From Massospora cicadina (taxonomy: Eukaryota; Entomophthoromycota; Entomophthoromycetes; Entomophthorales; Entomophthoraceae), in NCBI GenBank assembly GCA_022478985.1, contig JAKSZP010007879.1, positions 620,001 to 684,000 on the forward strand: a stretch of DNA of 64,000 nt, written 5' to 3'. Shown here in pieces: positions 1 to 12,494 of this stretch (its first letter is position 1; each line of letters begins with the position of its first letter). The notes under the pieces were generated by a model. That model ran no database searches. It was not told the DNA's origin and worked only from the letters and a program-made list of their open reading frames with translations. A program made the translations under genes and the position numbers.

Positions 1-2418
1 TGTGCCCTTATCTGTAGCAAGGGCCTGTCTCAAACCACTTGGTAGCCTCAGGAGTTGTGCAATGCGCCTGCCACTTTTCAGAAAGCAATGGATCATACTT
101 TTCAGGTTTTTAAGTTGAGCAGTATGATTGTCTATCTCAATGGCATCACCTTTTTTTAAAGGCCTTCAATAAGCACCTCATGCACCTAAAAGGAATGTTT
201 CAACGGTTGCGTGTATCTAACATCAACCTGAAGACTCTAACTTTACTTTCTTCCAGAAGAAGCTGGAATTACTTGGGCACGCTATCTCTCAAGGTGGGAT
301 TCAACTCCTCCAAGATAAGGTTGAAGCAATATCTAAAATGCCTGCACCATAAACCCTTTGTGACATACAGGTTTTTTGGCATGATGGGGTATTACCATCA
401 ATTAATTCCCAAATATGCCTAGATAAGTGAGCCTCATGTCTGGCTATTGGCTAAGAACGTCCCTTTTATTATAAGAGCTGAACAAAAGGCCGCCTTTTGA
501 GACGCTAAAGCAGCTGTTGAAAAAGCGTCCTATCCTGCGCCAACCTATTTATGTTCAACCCTTCCTCTTGTTTACCAATACATCTGACTAAACTGAGGGA
601 GCCACCCTGGCTCAATTGGGTAATGGCGTCAATCACCACTTCTCCAATTTAAACAAGCTGTTATCCAAGGCTAACGCAGTTAGAGCATCACTGAGAAGGT
701 ATGCTTTGTGGTCCTTATGGCTGTAAGATATAACCGCACTTTTGTATATGGAACTTCCTTCACTGTGGTCATGACCACGCCTCCCTGAAGTATTTACAAA
801 ATATATAGGATCACACTGGGCGGTTGGCTCTCTAGGCCTTAAGTCTTCAATAATAAGATATGAACATTGAGCACCGCGCTGGAACCCACCATATGAACGT
901 TGATGGTTTGGCACAACTGCCTATCCTTCACCTGGATAATAGCTGAACGGAGAGACTTCATGACCTCCTTATAACCTCTTTAGCCCGCGACACTGAGGAT
1001 AAACCTGTCAGGAAGATCTTATCCCAACGCTTCCACGACGCCAAGGTGAAAATCAAGAAGTTGTATAAGAAACTAGGGGTGAGTTGTTTTCCCTATTACT
1101 GACCTTTTGAGTGAGTCCCCGCTTATCATGGAAATACATTCTATTATGGGTCACAGTGGAGTGCGCAAATTTATGAATGGATGAAGAACAGGTACTAATT
1201 AGAGGAATCATGGAGTCTATCATAGAAGTTCTGGACGCCTGTCTAATATGTAAGAAGCATTCCTGATACAAACCAAATATATATACCAACCCACTACGCC
1301 TCAACAACTATTTCATACAATAAATTTAGACGTGGTAGGTCCACTCCCATGACTGCCAGTGGAAATTGCTATATTCTTGTAGGCATTAATCACTTCACCA
1401 AATGGGTTAAGCGGTTGCTCTTCCTGTCCATACTGCAATAGCCACTGCCACCATCCTCCATCATATTATATTCTAGCATGGTTGTATCCGGGTCCTACTT
1501 TGTGACAATGGGAAGAATTTCATCTCAAGGGTGGTTATGTTTTAGCTACTTTTATGGGGGTTGCAGCAACTATTTTGTGCACCCTACAACCCTTGCATAA
1601 ATAGCACAATATAATGAGTTAATGGAACCCATATTAACATAATATGAATGATGGTCATCTCAGATCTACTACAATGGAATAAATTCTTATCTAGTGCTCT
1701 CATGGCGTACCATATCAGCTACTAATGCATCCTTAATATGTCTCCTTTCCGCGTACTGTATGGGCGAGAGCCTGAGGTGCCTGCTTCATTAGCCAAAGAT
1801 ATTTTAATTTGACAGGACTTACCCTTTGCAAGCCATGAAAAATTTGGCCCAGCATATCATCAAATTACAATCAGAGGCCATAACTAATTTGTAAAAGACT
1901 GTCACTAAAAAAGGCCAAGCCACTAATGTGCACTGGCCCCCTCTTCCATCCTTCCAAGTATCCGACTTGTTTATTAACACCACAACCAAATTACTCCTAT
2001 AAGTGAGAAGCTCAGATTTATATGGGAAGGACGATTGTAGAAACATATAAGCGAGAGGATGAGTACTCCACCAAATCCATTGCTATCAGAGTTACTGTCG
2101 ACCAAAACCCATGGCTGTTTCCTTTGGCCTTATTCTACCATTAACAATCTTGAAGGGGGCAATATTGGACAATTACCTGTCCTATATTGCAATAAGAGTG
2201 TTTTGTATTTAAATATAGGTAAAAGCGTACAAAAAATCCTTGTCAATTATCAATGGAACCCCTCAAACTGCGGTACATGATTTCCCCCAATCCTCAAAAA
2301 TAGTCCAATAAGTGGGAGTAAAGTTGTGCCAAACCGTGGCAGAATATGGGAAGTCATGCGGAGGTTCCTCCTCAGCCCCTCTACAGCTCATTTCCAACAC
2401 TTAAGCGGAGACACCCCC
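1..2418 (+). pseudogene. Ty3/Gypsy-like pol remnant (RT, RNase H, integrase)
   Basis: Translation of the plus strand, with frame changes and stops, gives Ty3-type pol in the usual order. The RT region has an AFNKHL-type segment near 165, LGHAISQGGIQLL near 272 and FFGMMGYYHQL near 375-405. The RNase H to integrase linker reads HRAGTHHMNVDGLAQLP near 868-925. The integrase follows, with DVVGPLP near 1330, CDNGKNFISR near 1500 and the end-of-core phrase SPFRVLYGRE near 1745. Many stops make it non-functional, and the 5' part lies outside the window. The remaining bases to 2418 are probably its 3' portion. A minus-strand element is inserted at 2419, so this is the older host sequence. Family assignment is secure. 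Exact boundaries are not. Confidence 0.8.
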
Positions 2419-3513
2419 TGTTAAAAATCTAGGGGCTTTGCTACTGATTCACAAATATTAACCCCTAAATTTGATAACTGCACAGGTTTAATTGGTGTGC
2501 AATTCTCACATTGTCTGATAATATATATATAAATGATAATAATATGAAGACTGTTATCCTAGTTTAATAGATCACTAGTGTTTGTTCAAACTCTTGACCA
2601 GTAAATCTCCTTGAAATACTCTAGATGTCCTCAGTAGGGATTTATTCCCTTATCTGCCTATCTTAATACACGCTCATATTTTAGTTTACGGCCTTTCCTC
2701 TGGTGACACACAGTCAGCAGAAATTCCCATCTCAGCTCAGGTTCTCTTCTGAGGATCCTCAATCCTTAATCTTTATCCTATTAAAGAGTCCCCAATTAAA
2801 GCACACAGCAATAATTTCCTTGAAGATGAGTAGAATTAATAATGAATCCTTCTAAAGTTTATCTTCTATTCTGTGATTTCTCATGGGAATTTATAGATGG
2901 AATTCACGCTCAACCCTCAGTTGGCGCCTCAGCGATGAAACAGCAGCCATCGCCATAGAATTACCCTTCATCGTCGCATCTATGAGTCTTCCCCATCCTG
3001 TTTAGGATTCTATCGTTGGACACCCTAAAGACCTAAAATGGAAAGAATCAGAAAACGTGCCCCTAACGTTTTTTACTTGATCTCAACAAACCAAAAATAT
3101 TTGGCGAGAAATCTGCTTATGTAATGGGGATTGTTATCCATAAAGGCAGGTCAAAAACCAACTGATTGATTTGCTAGTTGCAGGCGACATCACTCACCTC
3201 ACAAGTTACTCCTTAAATTTCCAATCAGTTGGTGATAAACCAAATCAATTACTGTTGATACTCCTGATAATTATTTATTGATGAAACTATCAGATGGCCC
3301 AATTTCATCAGCAACTCTGCCCAATGAGGTCTTAAGTATTCACCTGGATTAATCCTTGATGGATGTAAACTGGGTGAATTACCTAAAATCCCCCAAGCAT
3401 CTTTAACCCAAAATTGGGGTCACCCTATATCCAATACACTAGCATTAGGGGAAATATCCTCTAGTGTCCCATGGTAATATAGACGGCTGGAAATGTGGGC
3501 AAAAATCCCAACA
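2419..3513 (-). repeat. 3' LTR of the Ty3-like element
   Basis: About 1,095 bp, with TG and CA ends. It matches 10750-11834 along its whole length with scattered substitutions. The match includes the ends (GTTAAAA...TAGGGGCTT at left, GGCAAAAATCCCAACA at right) and internal stretches such as the Bsp-like block near 2935. The substantial divergence between the two LTRs implies an old insertion. Confidence 0.88.
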
Positions 3514-3527
3514 CATCTCCCCTCTTG
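3514..3527 (-). other. Polypurine tract
   Basis: On the minus strand the sequence CAAGAGGGGAGATG lies immediately before the LTR start TGTTGGG. This is the expected position and composition for the plus-strand primer of an LTR retrotransposon, and it fixes the element's orientation. Confidence 0.75.
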
Positions 3528-4443
3528 GCTAGATTTCCAGTGAGAATAGGATCAGTACAGAAGAATACCGCATTGGACATTAGGGCAATACTTTCTTTGG
3601 TTCAAGTAGAGTATGGTTGATCAGTGCTCAACGCGCTCTGGATGACTTTTGGCTTGCAGATCTCTTCTTCTTCCTCCATGCTACCGCCTACCCAGCGCGT
3701 AGTCCCACGACCTTCTGTCGTGCCATGCTAATCAATTACTTGTGATGATAATATTCCCAGAATCCAGTTCCCCCCGCAGGGCATATGACCCACTGTCATA
3801 TTCCGGATTCTTGGTCTGGCATCCTTGATTTCCTGATTTTCCTCATCATCCTCAACAGGAGATTCTTGCCATTGATGTTTTTTGTAGTGCAATAAAGAAT
3901 GCTCATTTATATTTGCTCTTGTTATTTTCCCATAATAACATATTGGCTCACTTCATTCTTTCTTCTTCTCTGAAGATCTTATTTTAATAATTTTGAAATT
4001 AATTTCTTCAAAAACTAAAGCTTAATTGATACCAGAGTGTATGATGTCAACTATCATAAAAGCCCGACATCCCCTCTCATCTCTCTCCTATGTTGAATTT
4101 GGAGACCTGGTACCAACAACTGCTTGATAGAATGTCAATAAAGATCTTTAGCTCTTCCAACTGGTGATTTGATCTGCGTGATGAAACATCTTCTATGGTC
4201 TTCCCAGGACTCATACTCCCAGTCAAGTACCCGTGTATAGTACTTCTGTAGAATTACTTGAAACAGTATCCAACCCTGATGAAACTAAGTTAACAATTGA
4301 CTCAAACAAATTGTGACCAATCCTCCCTCTGTCATTAATTCCAAAGTTAGTCTTTAAAAACTCTCCTAGTTTTAGCTCCTATTGTAAAAACTCCTACTAA
4401 CATTGTTGAACCTCCAGAAACAATGCACTCCACTCTCAAATGA

Positions 4444-5058
4444 TCATTCCTTGCTGGTCAGAGTTATGCTTCCAAAGTTCCTTTTCTGCCTTGGTCAGTA
4501 TTAAAACCAGCTGTTCTATCAACTGAACTGGTCATTGGAAACCATGAACATTTCAAACTTCCCTATGAAGAACTGAGGAACCAAGTAACTGAGGCTCAAT
4601 TTATAGCTCAGAATTCCTCAGATCTCAAAATCATTCTAGATCAAGAGGTTGCAGCATATGCTCTTGCTTTACCAGCCAAGTTCTTTGAAGTTGGGCCACA
4701 AAGCTTCCCGCCTCTCCCAGCTTCCATCACTCATTCTGCTTTCATTTCTATGAAGCTTGTAGTCATCATCTGCAGGATGCCATTTGCTCCCTGCACAACT
4801 ATCTCATTTCTGGCGTATTCATATGTGCCTTCCACAGATGGCCATGTTTGGGGAATGATTCAGCAACCCTCGCTTAGTATCCCTTGCTTGATGCCAGCTC
4901 ATAGTACAATGTTCTTTATGTGGCCTGTCAGCATGCGCTCAAGACCAATATTCAGGCTCCAGTGCCATATTGTGATTACTTGTGATTATTTTCCAACTGC
5001 CTCTTCTTGTTCTGTTGCTTCCCTCCCCAGTCAGGGTATCACGTTTGGCAAGTACTGA
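4444..5058 (+). pseudogene. Open antisense coding segment of unknown function inside the Ty3-like element
   Basis: A 205-codon stretch with no stop lies on the strand opposite to gag-pol, between integrase and the 3' LTR. It is bounded by a TGA at 4441 and a stop at 5056-5058. The first in-frame ATG is at 4750 (102 codons), but readable protein continues upstream of the TGA (IVKTPTNIVEPPE from 4381), so it looks like the surviving end of a longer gene. The translation includes EELRNQVTEAQF, ALALPAKFFEVG and a hydrophobic stretch near 4750-4830. I recognise no family. The surrounding sequence is full of stops, which makes this length stand out. It could be an extra antisense ORF of the retrotransposon, a captured gene fragment, or chance. 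Confidence 0.4.
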
Positions 5059-5629
5059 CATGTCCATCTCCCTTCCCCTAGTTGATTTCTCGCAGGATCA
5101 GCCTCCATTCAACAAACATGCTCTTGAGTAGATCTAGCCCTTAGTTTGCATCTGATCTCACATAGATATCAACAGTTATTACTCCAACTGCAATCCATCC
5201 TCCCTCCCCCAAGAGGCGACATAGGCAGAATCATCCCTCAAGTCGAGGATAACCAATAAAAGTTATAAAAATATATTTGTTTGTGTTTTTTTATATTTTT
5301 TGTTTATTTTTATCAATCTTTAGAATTTTTAACTTTTTTATATGCTGGACTAGATCTTTATTCATTTCAGCGGTACATCTTTTTTTATAATCCCCCAAAA
5401 TGGTTCCTAGGTATACTCTGACATACCAGTTTTCATGGTTCAGAGGCCTTTTTAAGACTTAACCATCTAGTTGGGTTCAACAGGCCTTTTTTGGACTTAA
5501 CCAAATCCATCAGGATATAACTATTTAATGCTTCAGCAGTCCTTTGGGACCACTCTTATTATTATTTTTTCATTGATCCATTGATTAAAATATTTAGCAT
5601 AGACTTGATAAAAAATCCTTCAATGTAAG

Positions 5630-8150
5630 AGTTTCTTGATGGAAGAGGCATCTGTCGCCATCTTGGCAATAATCCCAATTGGACCAGACCACAATTCATC
5701 TATTTTGTTTCTTCTTTTAAAACCACGCTTATCCCAATTAGCAACTTTTTCGCCTACTAGTATTCTGATCTTGCCGGTCAGTTTTTTTATCATCCATTGT
5801 TTTTTCTCTAATCCTTTTCTTTAAGGTCCTATAAAAAATCTTGCAATTGCATTTCAATTAGGATATTTGACAATCAGTTCAGGTACTGTTTGGCACTCAT
5901 GCCCAATGTTGGTTCACCAACAAATATAAAATTGGCAATAATGTGGCCTTCCTTCCATATAGCAACTCAAATGGCGTTTTTCCCATCGATTTATGATGAC
6001 TTATGTTATATGCAAACATCACCAAACTAAGGTGTGTTCCCCATGAAGAAGTTCTTCCTACGACCAGCTTCCTCATAATTGCAGCCAACATTCCATTGAC
6101 CCGTTCTACCAGTCTGTTTGTCTCCAACTTGTAAGGTAATGACACAACTCCTTGGATCCCCTTTATCTCATGAATCTTGGGATTACGTGGGACATGAATG
6201 TGTTCCATTCTTGCTCAACAAGATCTGCGGGCATCCATGCCAGTATACTACTTTTTATAGGGTAAACCTTGCGGTGCTTATAGCATCTAATTTTGCCAAG
6301 TCCTTCATTTTGACCCTCTGTCAGATGGTTAATTAGAACCATGATGCATTTGACTCCCCAGTACTCATGGTAATGGTCCCATCACATTGATGGACAATAT
6401 ACACCAAGAAAATCCAGGGCGGACCAGCCAGTATCCAGTCGTGTCCTAGTGGGGCTTATGCAACTGGCACTCCACACAACAAGCCAGATAATCCTCTACA
6501 TCATAGTTGATGAACTCCCAATAATATTACTTGTGAATATGATTGGTAATCTTCTGCAACTACCATGCCCGACAACCTTATGAGTGGATTGAACAATAGC
6601 TGCTCATTCTGACAGCTTTGGTAATAGTAATCATTTCTCATTGAGATTCTTAAAAACTTGTCCATCCATGATCTTGGTGTTTTCCATTGCTTTTCAAAGT
6701 GCATATTGGATTCCTTGGAGCTCATTCTTGATACTTTTGACCATTCTCTGGAATAGCTCATCCACCTGATGGTATACCACTTGGACCATTGGTAAACTTG
6801 ATAAGTCGTCTGCGTTCTGATGAGAAGATATACCTTAGTGAACTATCTCATGATTGTAAGCCTGTGACTTTAATGCCCATCAGACCAGTCATCCTTCCAG
6901 TTCATATAAATTATGTAGCCAATGCACCAAGGAGTGGTTCATCACCACTCAGAAGTGCATTTCATGATTATATATCCAGAGATGATTAAAGACATAAATG
7001 ACCGAAAGGCATTAATGCTCAGTCCTGGTGTAATTCCTCTCAGCTGCTGAGAGTATTTGGCTCACATATTCTACTAAATGTCATCCTCAAGTTCATCTAT
7101 TTAGCTCAGGACAGCGCCAATCGCTTTTAACAAAGCATTGGTCTGTATTATAAATTCTCAATTAAAATTTGGATTTTTTAAAAGTGAGAGAATCTATTAA
7201 ATAACGGAATAATTTGTCAAAAGAACTCTGGGCCTCTTCACTCCACACAAATACCTTTTTGGATTCTTTAATAAATGAATGAGGGGCTTGGCGATTCTTA
7301 GTAAAATCCTACATGAATCTTCTATAGTATTTAACCACCCCAAGAAACACGGATATCTCAGACACTCTTAAGTATGACTATTCGCTCTATGGCTTTAATT
7401 TTTGGGCTTGTGGCTGCAGTCCACTAGATTTGATTACAAATCCCAGATATTCCAACTCGTTCTTAAAGTAGTTGCACTTCCTTGACTTAATCTTCAGGTT
7501 AGCCATAAATAGTTGCATGAAAATTTCCTCCAAGTGGTGTAGTGGTTAGTAAATGTCCTATGAATACATTTATATCGGTCAAGTACACCAAAACGCATGA
7601 CTACTTCAGGTCATTCAATATGGCATCCATGGCCTCTTAAAAATGTCAAAGGCCCATTGCATAGACCCTGGGGCATCCTCATTAGTTGATAAGCCCTTGC
7701 GCGGTAAAGATCACGCATTTCTCCTTGTCTTCTGTTAGAAAATTGATTTGCAATATTCCGATATTGAATCCATTGTGGAGAATTACTTCTCTTTTTTCAA
7801 TAGATCTAGCACATTGCAATTTTGTGATACTGGGGTACAGATCCTTCTTTGTAATATTATGCAGCTTCCAATAATCAATCACCACCCATTAGAACTGTCC
7901 TTCTTCTTCATGATAAGTATAGGGCTCGCCCAGGGACTTGATGACGGAACTAGAAGCCCATGCTTCCCTGGCTTGCTGATTTCTTTCCCATACTCTTCGG
8001 CCACCTTCAACCATAAAATTGGTCTCAAATTTATTGGCGAATTATCCCAAGTGTCAACTTTGTGAATCACATTCCTTGCGCATCCCAAATCATTGTTGTC
8101 CTGGGTGAATACTTCCCAATACTTGTTGAATAGCTCAAGCACTCCACCTG
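5630..8150 (-). pseudogene. Ty3-like pol: reverse transcriptase, RNase H, integrase
   Basis: The minus strand reads from RT into integrase. The RT part (8142 down to about 7680) has PWASPILIMKKKD, then VIDYWKLHNITKKDLYPS and a KCVIFTAQGL segment. These are the blocks expected before the catalytic aspartates. The RNase H and linker region (7680-6500) is badly broken. Integrase (about 6500-5640) has PYKLETNRLVERVNGML, SWGTHLSLVMFAYN and TPFELLYGRK, the end of the catalytic core. It then has VGEKVANWDK and a GPIGII segment resembling the C-terminal GPY/F module. Stops and frameshifts throughout rule out a working polyprotein. Confidence 0.82.
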
Positions 8151-8834
8151 CTGTCTTTCTGTCTGTCTGTCAGATCAAAAAGTTGCTCTTATTAACTAAT
8201 AATTGATACTTTTTGTCACCCCTGCCAGTAATTACATTTCATCTAGGGTCCCAAATCATAGAATTTCCTCAATTGAGCCATAAGAATTAGATGAACAAAC
8301 TGAGAATCTGATTCTTCTCAATTTTCATCAGTTTTCACTAAATTTTCCAGTAGAACTCAGACTTCTCCATTGCCCGGAATAATCATTTCAGGAGCCACCC
8401 TTGGTTTTGATCTGAACTTCTTTCAGGGGCTTTCAACTTCTCCATACAGCAGCTCAGGTATCTCCAATATCAACCCCGTGTTGACTATTATCTGCGATCT
8501 GGCAATATGGTTCTTAAACTCTTAATCATTAATGGAATCCCCCGATTTTCCAGGGTTTCCATCGGCATTTCTTGTCACTTCCAGCCAATTATTTGGTATT
8601 GAATTGGGACAATGCCTTTATTGTAGATTAGGTTGATGAAGTTATTTCTCCTAGTCATTGGAGCTTCCCCATCTTTCTGATAAACCAATGGTAACGTCTG
8701 ACCCAATATGGTCAACGTACTATCCTTAAAGTTACATTTAACTCCATATTTTTGTAGAAACTACATCCCAGTCAGAAATTGTAGTTTTGGTTGGCCAAAA
8801 CTATTGCAGGGGAGGATACCAATAAGGATACAAA

Positions 8835-9308
8835 TCAGAGTGGTAAAGCACTATATGCTACACAGGATATGGTTGTATTTGGCCTGGCTGTCACATATTC
8901 TTTCTTGAGGTTTAAATTGGACGAGATCCTCATCTTCTTCACCAGTTTGGTTAAGATAATGTTGATGGGCGCTCCACTGTCAATTATCTCATGCATCCAT
9001 ACTCGATTAACCAGTATATCAATATATGTATACTCAGAGTATTGTAAAAGTGTATTTACAGAGTGTATAGCGGAATCTTTTGCCAAATTAAGGGTGTGAA
9101 TTATCTGCACTGATAGATTAGGAAAAGATTCCTTGATCACGCTATGGGGGTTAGACAGGTTTTCCTCATCTAAATTGACTTCAATCAGTTTTTCTGGATT
9201 CTCCACAGCTTGAATCTTGTCCACCAGTTGCCGCGCATACAGCTGAGCAACTTCCTTAATTATTTTGGGGTCAATCCCCTTCTCTAAGTATCTGGTTACT
9301 ACAATCAC
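8835..9308 (-). pseudogene. Retroviral-type aspartic protease region of the Ty3-like element
   Basis: A 157-codon open frame lies between gag and RT on the minus strand. Near its C-terminal half is IIDSGAPINIIL, which matches the catalytic D-S/T-G-A loop of retrotransposon proteases. It is followed by hydrophobic residues, as expected for the flap and core. The N-terminal part (IKEVAQLYARQLVDKIQAV) is helical in character and probably belongs to the gag-protease linker. Position and motif agree. The frame is intact locally, although the element as a whole is dead. Confidence 0.75.
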
Positions 9309-9379
9309 ATCTAAATTTACTACTTGATATACTTGATCCTACGTGTCATCATTAACAAATAGATCACTAATGTCAATTT

Positions 9380-10700
9380 ATTCATGAAAAATATTGGGTG
9401 TAACAGGTTTTTCTGCATTCCAGACTTTTCCCCGTCTAAGCCATGGGCCCTTTTCCTGACTCCTGTGCCAGTTTAGACTCTTTTGCTGGAACCACATTGA
9501 TATGTTCTTTAGACTTCTTGCAATGCATAGCAAAGTGTCCTTTTCCTCCACACTGGTAACAGCGTTTTTCTTTCTTATTGATCCGATTGAAAACTTTGGG
9601 CTTATTTCATGACATGGTTTGATTAGTGGATTCCGTAGCACCCCTTGGTCCCCTTTGTAGAATTCGAATTTTGTACTGGATTTGATTTAAAACTTATATT
9701 CAGAGCAAAAATAGCTCCTAATATTTTCAAAATGATCCACCATCTGTGAGGTTTAATCTCAATTGTGAACACAGAAGACATCATATGATGCAAATTGCAA
9801 TAGGGCCAAAGGGCCACTTGCAGCACAATCTGCGCATCAAAATCATTCAGCACTTTTGCTCCAACCAAAATAGTGATTCTTGGTAGAAACGATTGGTGAA
9901 ACTCACTAAGGATTCATCCCTCTGATTTTGGATTACCATCAATTCTTGCTTGCTCTTCAACATACATGTGTGACTTCTAAATTTTTCAAAATGGCCGCCT
10001 TGAACTCTGAATACGACCAGCTGTCCCTCTCCAGATGGGGAAACACTAGGTTCTGACAATTGGTATCCAAGCAATTCATAACCATCAAAGCCTTTTTAGA
10101 ATTGCCATATTTGAACATTGTCATGTCAAATAATTGCAAAAAGCAGGAAAGTTATCCCAAATGGAAAGTAACTAATTTTTGAATAGCTTTAAATTCCTCT
10201 GAAGTTTTCTAGCCACTACTTTTAGTTCAGCTAATTGACTAACATGAGGAGTAATTTTGGGCGTCATCTCCAAAATGACTGTAAATGTGGGTGGCATATT
10301 TTGTGAAATAGTCGCCTTTCCAACTGGAGTTTGTGGGGTCCTCTTTTTGGAGTCAGTCGCTGCATAGGGCTCACATTTACATTTGTAAATCTTCAACTCC
10401 TTTACTTGCTTAATCTGTTCCTCTATATCTGCGCTGAAATCCTGTAATCAAACGTGATACGCTTTACGCTCCATTTTCAAAAATAATACTTCTTGAACAA
10501 ATTTTACTTCCTTTTTCTTTAATGACGTTACTTTTCTATATAACTCATTGCCAAAATTGATGCCATTTTTGACTCCTTCCTCAATCTTGGTAACTCTCAT
10601 ACAAGGCAGCAAATTCTCGATGATCATCAGAATTCAAGGCATTCTTGATGACAGTTGCAAAAATCATCCGGAGTTTTCTTAACTCATCCTTGTATGACAT
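9380..10700 (-). pseudogene. gag: Gag of the Ty3-like element with a CCHC zinc knuckle
   Basis: A minus-strand ATG at 10700 opens MSYKDELRKLRMIFATVIK, about 30 bp inside the primer-binding site, which is where gag should start. Conserved capsid-like segments follow: LFDMTMFKYGNSKKAL near 10130 and ESLVSFTNRFYQ near 9900. A CYQCGGKGHFAMHC knuckle (C-x2-C-x4-H-x4-C) lies near 9520-9565, just before protease. At least three frame changes and several stops separate these parts. The knuckle spacing is canonical for nucleocapsid binding to RNA. Confidence 0.8.
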
Positions 10701-10730
10701 CTTGTCCTAGTATATCCAACTCAAATAAAC

Positions 10731-10749
10731 CCCTTTAGTTAGTACCAAT
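10731..10749 (-). other. Primer-binding-site candidate
   Basis: Directly after the 5' LTR on the minus strand comes ATTGGTACTAACTAAAG. The TTGG start and the immediate abutment to the LTR end fit a tRNA primer site. I cannot assign the tRNA. Confidence 0.55.
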
Positions 10750-11834
10750 TGTTAAAATTCTAGGGGCTTCGCTGCTCATTCAGGTATATTAACCCCTAAT
10801 ATGGTAAGTGCACATGTCTGATATGTGCACTTCTCGCGTTGTCTGATGATATAAATGATTGATAATAGTATGAAGACTACTATCTTAGTTGAATATATCA
10901 CTAGTGTTAGGTCCAACGCTTGTCCAGCATTTCGCCTCAAAATACTCTAAATGTCCTCAGTAGGGTTTTATTCCCTTTCCGCCTAACTTGATCCATGCTC
11001 AGATCCTAGTTTATGGCCTTTCCGTTGGTGACACGCAGTCAGCAGCAATTCCCATCTCAGCTCAGCTTCTCTGCTCGGGATCCTCAATCCTTACTCTTTA
11101 TACCTTTAAAAACCCCAGTCATAGCACACAGCAATAATCTCCTTGAAGATAAATAGAACTAATAATAAATTCCACTAAAGCTCATCTTTTATTAAGTGAA
11201 TTCTCATGGGAAGAATTAAAGGGAATTCACGCCCAACCCTCAATTGGCGCCTCAGCGATGAAACAGCAGCCATTGCCATAGATCTACCCTTCATCGTCTC
11301 ATCTGTGATGTTATTCTTCATCCTGGTTAGGATTCCACCATTGGACATCCTCAAGACCTAAAATGAAAAGCAGTCATAAAACGTGTCCCTAACGTTTTCT
11401 ACTTGATCTCAGCTAACCAACCATATTTGGCAAGCGACCTGCTTAGGTAATGGGACTTGTTACTCACTAAGGCAGGTCAAAAACCAACTGATCAATTCAC
11501 TAATTGCAGGCGGTATGACTCACCTCACAACGTGTCCTTAAATTCCCAATTGGGTGGTGATCAAACCTGACTGATCCCAATTGGTACACCTAATAGCTAA
11601 TCTTCAATCAACTATTAGATGCCCCAATTTCTTCAGCAACTCTGCTGAAGAGATCCTAAGCATTCACCCAGATTGATCCCAATGGATACAAACCAGCCAT
11701 ATTACCTAAAATCATCCAAGCATTGTTAACCTGAAATTGGGTCAAATGATATCTAATTCGCTCATTAAAGGGAACTATCTTCTAGCGACCCATGGTAATC
11801 TAGAAAGCTGGAAATAAGGGCAAAAATCCCAACA
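10750..11834 (-). repeat. 5' LTR of the Ty3-like element
   Basis: About 1,085 bp, direct-repeat partner of 2419-3513 with the same TG/CA ends and the same internal order. It lies upstream of gag on the minus strand, so it would supply the promoter. Confidence 0.88.
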
Positions 11835-12336
11835 CCCACTTTAATAGGCTTCGAGGTGGCTCAACAATGTTCAAATATTTCCCCTGTGGTGATTGGTTCC
11901 CATATTTTAGATCCTTTTAACTGACTTATCCTACCTACTATCAGCCCTCCATCAGTTGTTCTTTTTAGCAAAACGAGATTTTGGAGTTCCAATAGGTTAA
12001 AACCCCCATATTCCCTAATTTGAATGCTCATAGCTTATAAAAAATCTATTGGCTCTCTAACTTTGAGCCTTGGATTGTTTAAAAACTAAGCAGCGACATA
12101 TTCACATGGGTTCTCTGTTCAACCAATTTCTGACGCTATTAAAAACAACTAAGACTCTCTTATTTTCCTAATTTAAGGTTTCCTAGTTTTATATAAGTGA
12201 TATTAAAAATCCCCTATTTTATTAACGGCAGTTAAGAATTTCACTATCTTGCTTCTATTTAACTGTAAACTCCTGTGCAAATAGCACAGATGAGCGTAGT
12301 TAGTGGCATTTTTGACACTTACAAAGAGCTATAGAC
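11835..12336. other. AT-rich flank, no gene recognised
   Basis: This stretch lies between the 5' LTR of the Ty3-like element and the target duplication of LINE A. A plus-strand frame near 11850-12010 reads somewhat like coding sequence (SPPSVVLFSKTRFWSSNRL), so it may be the continuation of the pol remnant interrupted at 2419. I cannot show that directly. Confidence 0.3.
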
Positions 12337-12359
12337 TAAACCTTTATAGATTTTAAATT
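12337..12359. repeat. Target-site duplication of LINE A, left copy
   Basis: A 23-bp sequence (TAAACCTTTATAGAT then TTTAAATT) recurs at 17620-17642 with a single T-to-C difference. The copies flank LINE A exactly at its two ends. Confidence 0.9.
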
Positions 12360-12494
12360 TAAATTTAAATTTATTGTGGAAAAGCTGACCATGGGACGGA
12401 AACTTCCGAATATGACTCAGGAAAGATAAATTTAGTACCAGGGGAGGCACCCCAGAGAAGCGATGCTATCTCTTGTTGCCAGCGGGAACGCCAC

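Larger units (their letters stand above)
2419..11834 (-). mobile_element. Ty3/Gypsy-like LTR retrotransposon, full length, decayed
   Basis: Two direct repeats of about 1.09 kb (2419-3513 and 10750-11834) bound a minus-strand interior with gag at the right and pol at the left. Read on the minus strand, each LTR starts TGTTGGGATTTT and ends in AACA. A tRNA-primer-like site follows the 5' LTR (10731-10749) and a polypurine tract precedes the 3' LTR (3514-3527). The flanking five bases are CCCCC on the left and CCCAC on the right, a plausible target duplication with one change. Gag, protease, RT and integrase are all recognisable but disabled by stops and frameshifts. About 2 kb between pol and the 3' LTR is not needed by the standard genes and carries an open frame on the opposite strand. 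Confidence 0.88.

Noticed and set aside
12354..12376. AAATTT tandem repeat as a microsatellite locus
   Set aside because: It is the simple AT tail of LINE A running into its target duplication, not an independent repeat.
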